Source: an uncultured Bryobacterales bacterium (GTDB lineage: Bacteria > Acidobacteriota > Terriglobia > Bryobacterales > UBA6623). Taken from it: 64,000 bases of DNA. This document shows, piece by piece, positions 40,990 through 49,445 of the stretch (positions within the stretch are counted from its first letter, which is position 1; the number at the start of each line of letters is the position of its first letter). The stretch is taken from the NCBI GenBank assembly GCA_951813065.1, contig CATOTH010000007.1, positions 186,001 through 250,000 of the forward strand, given 5' to 3'. The notes beneath the pieces are model-generated. The model was given only the letters and a program-made list of their open reading frames with translations, ran no database searches and was not told the origin of the DNA. A program made the translations under genes and the position numbers.

Positions 40990-41973
40990 ATGTCCGCACT
41001 ACCGGCAGTGGAAGTGTCCGAGTGCAGCTTCGCCTACGGGAAGCCTTCCGCCGACAGCCCGCCGGCCCTGGATCACGTCAGCTTTAGCGTGGCCCAAGGG
41101 GCTATTTTCGGTCTGCTCGGACCGAACGGCAGCGGCAAGACCACTCTCTTCCGTATCCTCTCCACGCTCTTGATGCCGGACAGCGGAAGCGCCCAGCTCT
41201 TCGGGATCGACGTGGCCGAGAAAGCGCTAGAGGCTCGGCGGCACGTCGGCGTCGTGTTCCAGTCACAAAGCCTGGACCGCCTGCTCTCTGTCGAGGAAAA
41301 CCTCGTGCATCACGGCCATATGCACGGGATGCGAGGGGCGGGGTTGACGAGCCGGATCGACGAGGTCCTGGCACGAGTCGGCCTAGGCGACCGTCGCAAG
41401 GATCGGGTCGGTACGCTTTCGGGAGGCCTGCGTCGCCGGGCAGATCTCGCGAAGGGTGTCTTGCACGGCCCGCGCCTCCTGCTCTTGGACGAACCCAATA
41501 CGGGCGTCGACCCCGTCGCTCGAAGGGCGTTCTGGGGATATCTGAGGGAACTGCGGCAGTCCGAAGGCGTCACCGTCCTGTTGACCACGCACTCTCTAGA
41601 CGAAGCCGACTACTGCGATCAGCTTGCGATTCTGGATCTTGGCAGGCTGATCCGGACAGGCACTCCGGCTGAACTCAAGGCCGAAATAGGCGGGGAGGTT
41701 GTGACGCTCGAGGCCGACCGGCCGGCCGAGATCGCGGCAGCTCTCGCCGATGAATTCGCGGTGAGCGACCCGTGGCTCGATGGCAGCGAGATCCGCTTCG
41801 CTCGCTCCGAAGGATCGCAATGGGCGGTGCGCCTCATGGAACGGTTCGGGCCGGAAGTCGGTTCCGTCAAAGTTTCCAGGCCGAGCCTGGAAGATGTCTT
41901 CTTCCGGCATGCAGGGCGGGGATTTGACCCAGACGGAGCCGCGCCTGGCGCATCGCCGAAACCTGGCCCCTGA
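40990..41973 (+). CDS. ABC transporter ATP-binding protein (DrrA/CcmA-type)
   Basis: This is an ABC ATPase of the DrrA/NodI type, 327 residues from the ATG at 40990. Walker A is LLGPNGSGKTTLFRIL, the Q-loop VVFQSQSLDRLLS, the signature LSGGLRRRADLAKGVLHGP and Walker B LLLLDEPNTGVDPVARR, with H-loop LLTTHSLDEADYC. The C-terminal 90 residues (after about 235) form the extension usual for export ATPases. A plain ABC-2 permease partner is missing from this position. The permease at 32814 is the only unpaired ABC-2 permease in the window and is the natural candidate. It stands alone between the dehydratase and the convergent VWA gene. Confidence 0.9.
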   Translation: MSALPAVEVSECSFAYGKPSADSPPALDHVSFSVAQGAIFGLLGPNGSGKTTLFRILSTLLMPDSGSAQLFGIDVAEKALEARRHVGVVFQSQSLDRLLSVEENLVHHGHMHGMRGAGLTSRIDEVLARVGLGDRRKDRVGTLSGGLRRRADLAKGVLHGPRLLLLDEPNTGVDPVARRAFWGYLRELRQSEGVTVLLTTHSLDEADYCDQLAILDLGRLIRTGTPAELKAEIGGEVVTLEADRPAEIAAALADEFAVSDPWLDGSEIRFARSEGSQWAVRLMERFGPEVGSVKVSRPSLEDVFFRHAGRGFDPDGAAPGASPKPGP

Positions 41974-41994
41974 TACATTCGGCTCGGCAACCAA

Positions 41995-42975
41995 TCAGAT
42001 CGCGTCCGGGTAGTAGCCCGCGCGCGCCTGGATCCTGACATCCTTGCGCGGACTCTTCAACGTGATCTTGCGGAACCCGGTCTGGCCAGACTCCTCCTCG
42101 GGCGAATACCCGATGCTGTATTGGCTGCGCATCTCATCCTCGATCTGCTGAAAGATCGTCGCGAGCCGCATGTTGCGGGAAACGGTGAAGAAGCTGCCAC
42201 CCGTCTCAGTGGCCATCTTCTTCAGCGTCCCGGTCGCCGATCCGTGGTAGAACACCTGGCTACCCCGGGTGAATTGCCGGTCGATGTACTGGATCGTGTA
42301 CACGACGACATCGCTGCGCTGAGCGGCCTCGATCGCAGCCTTGAGTTTTACCTTGCTCCCGACATCGAATCCGTCCGAGATCACTACGACCGCCTTGCGC
42401 CCGACCTGGTTCCGGAACAATTCGTCCGCGGCGAGATACAGCGCGTCATGCAGGGCGGTGCTGGTTTGCTTCTTGTTGCCGGTAGGATTCGGATGGAATC
42501 CACCAGTTGGTACTTCCACCTGCAGTTCGTCCAGCCCCCGCTCGAGCAGCCGCTGCGAGCTGGTGTAGTCTTGCAGCAATTCCACGTTGCGGTCAAAGCT
42601 CATCAGGAACGCCAGGTCCTTTTCAGGACGCAGGACGGATCGAAAGAAGTGCGACCCTGCGCGGCGCTCGTCCGGGATCAGCGCTTGCTGACTGCCACTG
42701 GTGTCGATCAACAGCCCGATCGTCAGCGGCAGGTCTGTTTGATGCGCGAAGTAGCGGATCTCCTGGCGGACGCCGTCTTCCGACAGAATGAAATCCTCCT
42801 TGCCTAACGTGCTGACCAATCGGCCGCTACGGTCCTTGACAGTTGCCACCACGTTCACGACTCTCACATCCGTCGAGAACGTCGGCTCCTCCACGACGGG
42901 TTGCGTTTCCCCCGTCTGAGCAGCCGATTGGGACAGCGCCATCAGCAGCGCGAAGGCCGTAGCCAGGACTCTCAT
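41995..42975 (-). CDS. secreted VWA-domain protein (VWFA-related Acidobacterial type)
   Basis: This 326-residue secreted protein has a von Willebrand factor A domain. A Sec signal (MRVLATAFALLMALSQSAAQ) is followed by FSTDVRVVNVVATVKDRSGRLV and TLGKEDFILSEDGVRQEIRYF, the N-terminal block typical of the 'VWFA-related Acidobacterial domain' family. The VWA fold starts at about 85 with the MIDAS motif IGLLIDTSGSQ; AVVVISDGFDVGSK supplies a second MIDAS-like segment. The start, the ATG at 42975, is 1 base from the CvpA stop. Function is not established in this family; adhesion or envelope roles have been guessed. Confidence 0.88.
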   Translation of the reverse strand: MRVLATAFALLMALSQSAAQTGETQPVVEEPTFSTDVRVVNVVATVKDRSGRLVSTLGKEDFILSEDGVRQEIRYFAHQTDLPLTIGLLIDTSGSQQALIPDERRAGSHFFRSVLRPEKDLAFLMSFDRNVELLQDYTSSQRLLERGLDELQVEVPTGGFHPNPTGNKKQTSTALHDALYLAADELFRNQVGRKAVVVISDGFDVGSKVKLKAAIEAAQRSDVVVYTIQYIDRQFTRGSQVFYHGSATGTLKKMATETGGSFFTVSRNMRLATIFQQIEDEMRSQYSIGYSPEEESGQTGFRKITLKSPRKDVRIQARAGYYPDAI

Positions 42976-42976
42976 G

Positions 42977-43735
42977 CTAGTTCGACAGACGTGCTCGAGG
43001 CAGCGGCGGTTTCGCGGCACGCCGTCCGAATCGTTCCGGCCAGGTGTCATCACCGAGGATCGAAGCACGCAACGCTGCCTGCTCCGAAGACGGGAACCCT
43101 TCTTCGAGAGGACGACTCAGCGGTCGATTTCTCAAGCTGAACTCGCCATCGGCATTTCCGTCTCCCCCCTCGGACCTGTTGGTCTCGGACGGATCCTCTC
43201 GATCTATCGACTTCTGATCCTCAACAGCTGCGATGCCCCGTTTGAAGGCGGCTCGCAGGCCCTGCGGAGCAATCGCTACCACGGTGCGAGCGAGGCTCAC
43301 GATCCACGGCGCGAGCGTCGATCCAGCGACGATGCCCTTGGTGTTCCCTAGAGGCTGGAAGGCGATAAGCCCGAGTAACAAGACAGCGCAAACCAATAGC
43401 CCCCGCAACATTCCGAACACACCTCCAAGGGACATGTCCAGCCACCGCAGGCCGGTGAAGCTCCACACACTGACGAGCGTGCGTGCAATCAGCATGCCGA
43501 GGATTATGCAACCGACAAAAACCAGAGCGAACGCGACGGTGGCCGCGATCCGCGGATTCCGGATCCAGGGTTGCAGTTCATTCGCCAGAAGGCCGTGACC
43601 CCACATCGCCAAGACAACACCGACGACGAGCGAAGCGATTCGGAAGAGTTCCCTCGTGATCCCGTTGCGTACCGCCAGGATCACGGAGAGAAGCAAGACG
43701 GTTCCGAGGACGACGTCAAGGACGTTTAGGTCCAT
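42977..43735 (-). CDS. CvpA family membrane protein with long C-terminal tail
   Basis: This is a CvpA-like integral membrane protein. Residues 1-160 carry four helices and the family motif LDVVLGTVLLLSVILAVRNGITRELFRI, then LGMLIARTLVSVWSFTGLRWLDMSLGGVFGMLRGLLVCAVLL. The last 90 residues are hydrophilic, with an acidic stretch then a basic end (PERFGRRAAKPPLPRARLSN), and are longer than in typical CvpA proteins (about 160-180). It lies directly upstream of the VWA gene (1-base gap) and downstream of the methyltransferase (60-base gap). The CvpA role in other bacteria involves colicin V production and envelope stress; here it is unknown. Confidence 0.85.
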   Translation of the reverse strand: MDLNVLDVVLGTVLLLSVILAVRNGITRELFRIASLVVGVVLAMWGHGLLANELQPWIRNPRIAATVAFALVFVGCIILGMLIARTLVSVWSFTGLRWLDMSLGGVFGMLRGLLVCAVLLLGLIAFQPLGNTKGIVAGSTLAPWIVSLARTVVAIAPQGLRAAFKRGIAAVEDQKSIDREDPSETNRSEGGDGNADGEFSLRNRPLSRPLEEGFPSSEQAALRASILGDDTWPERFGRRAAKPPLPRARLSN

Positions 43736-43795
43736 GCCAGCACCTCATGGGCTCACATCGGGATCGCCCGGAAACCCCGGGACTCATTCTCCCTC

Positions 43796-44407
43796 TCAAG
43801 GCGCACCGCCGTTGCGTGCGCCCCTGCAGGTGATTACGTTCGCTGGAGGCAAGTTGCGCCACACGCAGTTCGATTCGACGGATTCGAAATACCGCCGGAG
43901 CATGTCACCCGCATCAAAGTACTCGAGGCGCCGTCCGGCCATCCGGATGCGGTGGACGTACTGGAACTGGGTCAGAGTGCCCTCCTCGCTGAACCTCGGC
44001 AGCAGAGGCTGGAAGATCGCGCCGACCGCCGCTTCGTCCAGAAACCCAATCCCCAAGGAAGAGACGACCCCATTGACCGTGTCGATGCCCCTGCGGTCCA
44101 GTTCAGCAGCAGCCGTTTCGGCGCGGGCGGCAACGATATGCAAGCGTTTGTCGTCGATATTGGTCCGCAAGTAGTCCACGAAGAGCGGACTGATCTCGAA
44201 TGCCAGCAGGACACCGTCGGGCGGCATCACCCGCAATAGCCTCCGCGTCATCACGCCGGTCCCGGGACCGAACTCGACGACAACACGAGGCCCTTGGCGC
44301 CGCAACGGCTCGACCATGGCGTGCGCTAGGTGACGGGAGCTTGGCGCTACGGCCGCTGTGCTCTTGAAATTCGAGACAGCATTGCGCGTGAACGTAACGA
44401 GGCTCAT
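43796..44407 (-). CDS. SAM-dependent methyltransferase (phospholipid N-methyltransferase/KsgA-like fold)
   Basis: This is a class I SAM-dependent methyltransferase of 203 residues from the ATG at 44407. Motifs: NFKSTAAVAPSSRHLAHAM at the N-terminus, the SAM-binding loop VVVEFGPGTGVMTRRLL, acidic LLAFEISPLFVDYLR, VSSLGIGFLDEA, and GTLTQFQYVHRIRM. The block SRHLAHAM...EFGPGTG is characteristic of the bacterial phospholipid N-methyltransferase/PmtA-like group. The substrate could be phosphatidylethanolamine or a quinone precursor. It starts the group methyltransferase, CvpA, VWA, separated by 60 bases from cvpA. Confidence 0.8.
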   Translation of the reverse strand: MSLVTFTRNAVSNFKSTAAVAPSSRHLAHAMVEPLRRQGPRVVVEFGPGTGVMTRRLLRVMPPDGVLLAFEISPLFVDYLRTNIDDKRLHIVAARAETAAAELDRRGIDTVNGVVSSLGIGFLDEAAVGAIFQPLLPRFSEEGTLTQFQYVHRIRMAGRRLEYFDAGDMLRRYFESVESNCVWRNLPPANVITCRGARNGGAP

Positions 44408-44770
44408 AAGAGGCGGACGGCAAGGAGCCCCCAGCGCCCGAATCCCTCCATCATACGCTCGCGGCACATCGCTGCCACGTCTCTGCGTGTCGACAACGAT
44501 CGGGTGACGGGGTGACCAGCCCGTTCCGAGGAAGAGGCCCACTCCCATACTGCTGGCGTGGCAGAACACCTGTTCCTGTGCGAGATCCGTACGTGCATGG
44601 ACACGCTGACTTGGCTCACGCCAACACCCTGGGCTCGTGCGGCAGACTGGCAAGAGGAGCACCGGCGAGAATCCCAGCTTGAACCCTGCCGCCTCTCGTT
44701 CCTACCAGGATGGCGTGTGGCGCGCAGGAAGGCGTGCACAGCGAGTTCGCATGGTACGAGGTAGAAGATG
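44408..44770. other. intergenic region; no gene recognised
   Basis: About 360 bases upstream of the methyltransferase and downstream of the PLP decarboxylase. Short open frames have biased composition and no family resemblance. This separates the conserved-looking block from the accessory tract and would contain the promoter of the methyltransferase-cvpA-VWA group. Confidence 0.35.
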
Positions 44771-46141
44771 TTATCCGCCTAGGCGGGGTTGAGCGCGGAC
44801 ATCATCGGCAATACGGAGAATCGCCGCAAGGCTCCGCTCGACGTCCTCGTCGGTGGTCGCCCAGGACGAGACGCTGATACGCATTGCGGTCCGTCCGCCC
44901 CAGTTCGTTTCTCCGCACCAGCAGGTCCCATCGCGCTGCACGCCTCGGATCACGTCTGCGGTGGTCCGATCGTCGCCGAACGCGACAAGCACCTGATTGA
45001 GTACCACGTCGTTCAAGACCTCATTACCAGCGTCGCGCAAGCCATCGGCGAAACGGCGGGCCTGACGGCAGTTGCGCTCCACCAGTAGCCGGATGCCCTC
45101 GAGGCCAAGCGATGCAATCGCCGCCCAGACCTCCACTCCCCGAATGCGGCGACTTGACTCCGGCGTGAACTCGAATGGATCTCGACTCGTCGGGTCTGGG
45201 AGATAGGCCGCGTCCATCGACATCACACCACGCAATGAATTGGCATCACGCACGATGGCGAGCCCGCTGTCGTACGGAACATTGAGCCATTTGTGTGCAT
45301 CTGTAGCCCACGAATCGGCGCGTTCGAGACCGTTCGATAACCCGGCGAACTGGCTCGATGCTCTCGCCCACAGGCCGAAGGCCCCATCGACGTGGACCCA
45401 GACGTCGTCGGCCCGCACAGCGTCGCAGATCGCATCCACCGGATCGAACGCGCCGGTGTTCACGTTTCCGGCCTGAACACAGACGATCGCGGGTCCGTTG
45501 AGGGCAGGGAGTGCGGTTACACGCATGCGGCCCTGATCGTCGGCCGGTACCCGGATCACCCGGTCACGTCCGAGCCCGAGCATGCCGAGCGACTTGAAGA
45601 TACTGACATGGGCCTGTTCGCCCACCACGACGGTGATCTCCCGCGCTGCCTGGACCCCGTGCCGGTCGACGTCGTGACCGTGCGCGAGCAGCACGTTGCG
45701 GCGGGCCGCTCCAAGCGCGGTGAAATTGGCCATCGTCGCTCCAGTGACAAGCGCGACCCCCGCATCCGCCGGCAGGTCGAGGATTTGGAGGGTCCACCTC
45801 ATCGCGACGCGCTCAAGCGCGGCACCGATCGGCGAACTCACCTCGCTGAATGCGTTTTGGTCCCACGCCGCGGCGAGCCAGTTCGCAGCCAGTGGTGCGG
45901 GCAAGGCACCGCCGACGACGAACCCGAAGTAGCGCGGGCCTGCGCTCGCGACCGTACCCTGGGAGCCGATTTCGTCGAGCCAAGCGATGACCTCAGAGGC
46001 GGGCAGCCCCGAGGGGGGCAGTTCCCCGTCCAGAGCCTGTGCAAGCTCGCCCGCATCGCGGAATGCGGCGACCCGGCGGGTGGGGAGCGACTCGAGGAAT
46101 CGCACTGCGCGTTCACACGTCTCACAGAGCAGTTCTCGCAT
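44771..46141 (-). CDS. PLP-dependent group II amino-acid decarboxylase-like protein
   Basis: This fold-type I PLP enzyme of the group II decarboxylase family (DDC/GadB-like) has 456 residues from the ATG at 46141. Diagnostic motifs: AGPRYFGFVVGGALPAPL, SSPIGAALERVAMRW, VTGATMANFTALGAAR. Next come GEQAHVSIFKSLGMLG, VCVQAGNVNTGAFDP, VHVDGAFGLWA, and the PLP lysine in SWATDAHKWLNVPYDSG. The acceptor could be an aromatic amino acid, as in tryptophan/tyrosine decarboxylase, but specificity is not readable. No transporter or antiporter gene accompanies it. The region on both sides is gene-poor. Confidence 0.88.
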   Translation of the reverse strand: MRELLCETCERAVRFLESLPTRRVAAFRDAGELAQALDGELPPSGLPASEVIAWLDEIGSQGTVASAGPRYFGFVVGGALPAPLAANWLAAAWDQNAFSEVSSPIGAALERVAMRWTLQILDLPADAGVALVTGATMANFTALGAARRNVLLAHGHDVDRHGVQAAREITVVVGEQAHVSIFKSLGMLGLGRDRVIRVPADDQGRMRVTALPALNGPAIVCVQAGNVNTGAFDPVDAICDAVRADDVWVHVDGAFGLWARASSQFAGLSNGLERADSWATDAHKWLNVPYDSGLAIVRDANSLRGVMSMDAAYLPDPTSRDPFEFTPESSRRIRGVEVWAAIASLGLEGIRLLVERNCRQARRFADGLRDAGNEVLNDVVLNQVLVAFGDDRTTADVIRGVQRDGTCWCGETNWGGRTAMRISVSSWATTDEDVERSLAAILRIADDVRAQPRLGG

Positions 46142-46642
46142 GTCCCAAATGTGCCACAGCTCCTGAACACGATCCTGTCGCAAGGCCTACGACGAAAGGC
46201 GGGGCACCGGGGCTCAGGCCCCTCAAAGAGGGTTGCCAAACCGCTGCGAAGCCTACCCGCACAGCCAAGCGGTACACTGACCCGGACGCGGCTGCGACGT
46301 ACAGCGAGCCTGTAAGTGTGTGCTCGCGATCGCGTTGGAGCGCACGTGGCATCGCAGCATTGCGAGCACGACCTGTCCTGACCAGCGCCCCCGGGATCGT
46401 GCACTGGCGGGCGGCTTGGTAGGGCACCCGCAACTCCTGCAGGAATCTGCACCCGCAGCCACTGGCTACGAGTCAGTCTCCTCTGGACGCGGGCGTGAAC
46501 CCCTGGCGCCGCCGCCTTCCGGCGAGCGTCACGGTAAAGAACGGCTACAGCGACCACCGCTGGGACACGGCCCGTAGTTCCACACGCCTCAAGTACTGGG
46601 AACCGTTAGGGTGGAACCGGCGCTGTTACGATCAGCGTGCGG
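46142..46642. other. gene-poor intergenic region; no gene recognised
   Basis: Five hundred bases separate the divergent decarboxylase and esterase genes. Stretches near 46270-46290 resemble a tRNA D-arm on the plus strand, but the anticodon and T-arms do not follow and acceptor ends do not pair. Frames on both strands are short, arginine-rich and uninformative. It must hold the two divergent promoters. Confidence 0.4.
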
Positions 46643-47998
46643 ATGGAAAGCCCCTGTAGCAGGAGCATCAACAGCTGGTTTGCAGGTCTGGCACCCACCG
46701 TTGTGTGCGTGCTACTTGCAAGTTGCGACCTTAGTCTGCAAATCCCTAGCGGTGACTCGAATCCGCCCTCGATGCAACCCAATTTTGCCTTTCGTCCTGC
46801 CGGTCGTCAGGCCAGCCCGCGAATAAGACTACTCGAGCGGTCCATCGAGGCCGGGGAGCGCTCAGCGACTGCACGGTTTTGGGAGGAGATGGAAGCAAAT
46901 GGAACTCCGTTGATCGAGAACGTTCCTGACCAACAGCGCCATTCGCTGGTGACGTTTCTGTGGAGGGCACTTGAGGATACCCGGAATGTGGCTGTTGTCG
47001 GTGGTGCGATGAATGGAGCCGAACCGGCCAAGAACCAAATGTTCCGCGTCGATGGCTCGGACGTTTGGTATCTAAGCTTCGCAATCCGGAACGACGCGCG
47101 ATTCACCTATGCCTTCGCACCAAACGACAGCATGTCGCCTCTTCTCGATCCGGCACGGGTTTCGATGGACTTCAAGCAAGACCCTCTGAACACTCGCCGA
47201 TTCCTGGGATTATCGGGAAGCTATTCGTCGTACGTCGAACTGCCTGACGCTCCGTCCGAGCCGTGGAGGATCCTAGGCCCCGACATGGCACGAGGCAATT
47301 TGGCGCGGACAAACTTTCGGAGTGGCGTGCTCGGAAACGAGCGTGCATTGTGGACCTATACTCCGGCTCGGCTTGATCCGACCACCCCGCAGTATCCACT
47401 ACTCGTGCTCCTGGATGGCGGGGCGTACACGCATTCGAGCGCTCCCGCAGTTGCAATCCTCGACTTCCTGATCGCAACGAAGCAGATACCGCCCACGCTG
47501 GCGATTCTAGTCGGCAACACGGTCCGTTCAAGAGAGTTGCCGTCGCCAATGTTCGCTACGTTCCTTGCGACGGAGCTCGTGCCGTGGGCGGCGAAGAACC
47601 ATAGTGCCAGCGGGGATCCGGCCGACATCGTCATCGCGGGATCCAGCCTGGGTGGATTCGCCGCGAGTTTCGCTGGTTTCCAGCATCCGGATGTCTTCGG
47701 GAACGTCTTGTCAATGTCCGGATCGTACTGGTGGGAGTGGGGCAATCAGGAGGAACCAGGATGGTTGACCCGGCAATTCGAGGAGGCGCCTAGGAAATCG
47801 CTCCGCTTCTTTGTTGCAGTCGGTGCGATGGAGAAGGCTGACTCCCAACTCGCCACAAACCGTCGCTTCCGCGATGTTCTGACGGAGAAGGGGTATTCCA
47901 TTACCTATCAGGAGTTTAACGGTGGGCACGGCTACATCAGCTGGTGTAGAGCCCTCTTCGATGGGCTAGTCGCGCTGATTGGAGAGGAGCGCGACTAG
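46643..47998 (+). CDS. esterase lipoprotein (Fes/enterochelin esterase-like alpha/beta hydrolase)
   Basis: This is an alpha/beta hydrolase of the Fes/Est-D group, about 450 residues, with a lipoprotein signal (APTVVCVLLASC). The N-terminal early-set-like domain contains VWYLSFAIRNDARFTYAFAPNDSMSP. The catalytic domain has LLVLLDGGAYTHS as oxyanion strand, the nucleophile elbow IAGSSLGGFAASFAGFQHPDVFGNVLSMSGSYWW (GxSxG), and a C-terminal His in FNGGHGYISWCRAL. This matches siderophore or acyl-ester hydrolases. The ATG at 46643 is preceded by a GTG at 46637 in the same frame. It may act on a xenosiderophore or a sugar ester. It is not in a clear operon. Confidence 0.84.
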   Translation: MESPCSRSINSWFAGLAPTVVCVLLASCDLSLQIPSGDSNPPSMQPNFAFRPAGRQASPRIRLLERSIEAGERSATARFWEEMEANGTPLIENVPDQQRHSLVTFLWRALEDTRNVAVVGGAMNGAEPAKNQMFRVDGSDVWYLSFAIRNDARFTYAFAPNDSMSPLLDPARVSMDFKQDPLNTRRFLGLSGSYSSYVELPDAPSEPWRILGPDMARGNLARTNFRSGVLGNERALWTYTPARLDPTTPQYPLLVLLDGGAYTHSSAPAVAILDFLIATKQIPPTLAILVGNTVRSRELPSPMFATFLATELVPWAAKNHSASGDPADIVIAGSSLGGFAASFAGFQHPDVFGNVLSMSGSYWWEWGNQEEPGWLTRQFEEAPRKSLRFFVAVGAMEKADSQLATNRRFRDVLTEKGYSITYQEFNGGHGYISWCRALFDGLVALIGEERD

Positions 47999-48286
47999 CA
48001 CGTATGCCCCAAGTCCGAGGGGCGAGAGACTCAGTCGAAAGTGCACCTAGACGATTCTCACGCGGCCCCAAGAACAGACGCTCACTAAGCCCTGCGTCAT
48101 GGAGGGCTCTTCAGCCGTGCTTCATTCAGCTTCACTGGGATCCGAGTCATTTCATTGCTGGTCGGCCACAGTTGGAATGCCTGCACTAGCACCGTTCGCA
48201 TACAGTGAACGACCATTCCCTCCGTGTCTGCCTTCGGAGCCGGGAGGAGGTGGCGGACTGTTCGCTGGCAACACATGTAAACCGAC
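47999..48286. other. region between esterase and permease pseudogene; no gene recognised
   Basis: About 290 bases in which I see no recognisable gene or permease N-terminus. The missing first half of the pseudogene downstream must have been lost or replaced by this DNA. Confidence 0.35.
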
Positions 48287-49320
48287 CTGAACATTGTCGT
48301 GCTCGTTGGAGCAGGACTGCTGATCCGGAGCGCATGCCAGGCCACTCAGGTTGAGACCGGGTTCAACCAGGACAACCTGCTGACGATGACAATCTCGCTG
48401 CCAACCAACAAGTTCGACTGGGATCACAACGCAGTCTTCGCGAGCGACGTCCTTCGGCAGGTTCGGTCGCTCCCATCGATCAGCGACGCGGCTGTCGTGC
48501 ACGGCATTCCGATGCGAGAGGGCAGCTATCTCTCCGATGGGCAGGGCACCATCGAAGGGCACGTGCCCGCGAACGAGGCCGACGAGCCGAAGTACGGCAT
48601 ACGCGTCGTGAGCCCGGGGTATCTTGCCACCATTCAGACCCCCATCGTGGCTGGCCGGGTTTTCGAGGCACGGGATGAACAGCGTGGAGCCGCTTGCAGC
48701 TTCCTTGTCAGCGACTCTATCGCGAGGCGTTACAGGAAGGGGCGGGACCCGCTGGGGAGGCGGATGAGTTTCGGCGAAGCACTTGGCGACTGGCCAATGG
48801 TGGTCGTCGGGGTCGTGGGAGAAGTGCGGTATTCGGGACTCGAGACGTGCCCGACCGTCGACGTCAATCTTCCGCAAGGCTTGTTCCCGCAATCAGCGAT
48901 CACCCTGATCGCTCGACGAGGCGCCGTCAGTGCAGGAGCACACTCGCGCCGTGGACCCGCATGCTTTCGTGACGGACATACACTCCATGGAGCAACTGAT
49001 CGCCGAGTCGTAAGCCCAGCGCCGTGCGAGCACGCTCTTTGTTTCGGCGTTCGGCTTGATAGCCCTGGTGTTGGTCGTGGCCGGCGTCTATAGCGTCATC
49101 GCGCAGGTGGTCGTCGAGCGCCAGCGTGATCTCGCCACCCGGTCCGCGCTCGACGCTGGACCACGGCAGGTTGTCATCACGGCGCTGCAGTCCCCGCTAC
49201 GGCCCGCGGCAATCGGTATCGGGTTTCGAGGGCTGGGGGCGCTGGGGACGACCCGTGTCTTGACCTCGCTACTGTCAGAGGTGAGCGCGCTGGACATCGT
49301 GACCTGGACGGAGACATTGC
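48287..49320 (+). pseudogene. ADOP-type MacB-like permease, truncated and frameshifted
   Basis: This is a remnant of an FtsX/MacB-like ADOP permease. It starts abruptly at the middle of the family (VVLVGAGLLIRS, then TMTISLPTNKFDWD...) and lacks the first 400 or so residues. The frame runs to about 48928, where a shift is needed to recover VQEHTRAVDPHAFV and MEQLIAES. The recovered frame then hits an in-frame TAA at 49011 and continues with FGLIALVLVVAGVYSVIAQVVVERQRDLATRSALDAG and the final RVLTSLLSEVSALD block. So it has a 5' deletion, one frameshift and one stop codon. It lies just upstream of the kinase gene. Confidence 0.87.
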
Positions 49321-49445
49321 GTCCCGCGCAGAAACCCGTTACGCGAATGACCCCACGGGTCCTCCAGAACATGCGTGTGCCAAGCCTTGCGTAGCTTGGC
49401 GATGACCAGACGGCCCGCGAATTGGTTGGATACGATACATAGAAA

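Noticed and set aside
46262..46345. A possible tRNA in the gap upstream of the esterase (AGCCAAGCGGTA resembles a D-arm)
   Set aside because: No anticodon stem, T-arm or matching acceptor stem could be found on either strand.
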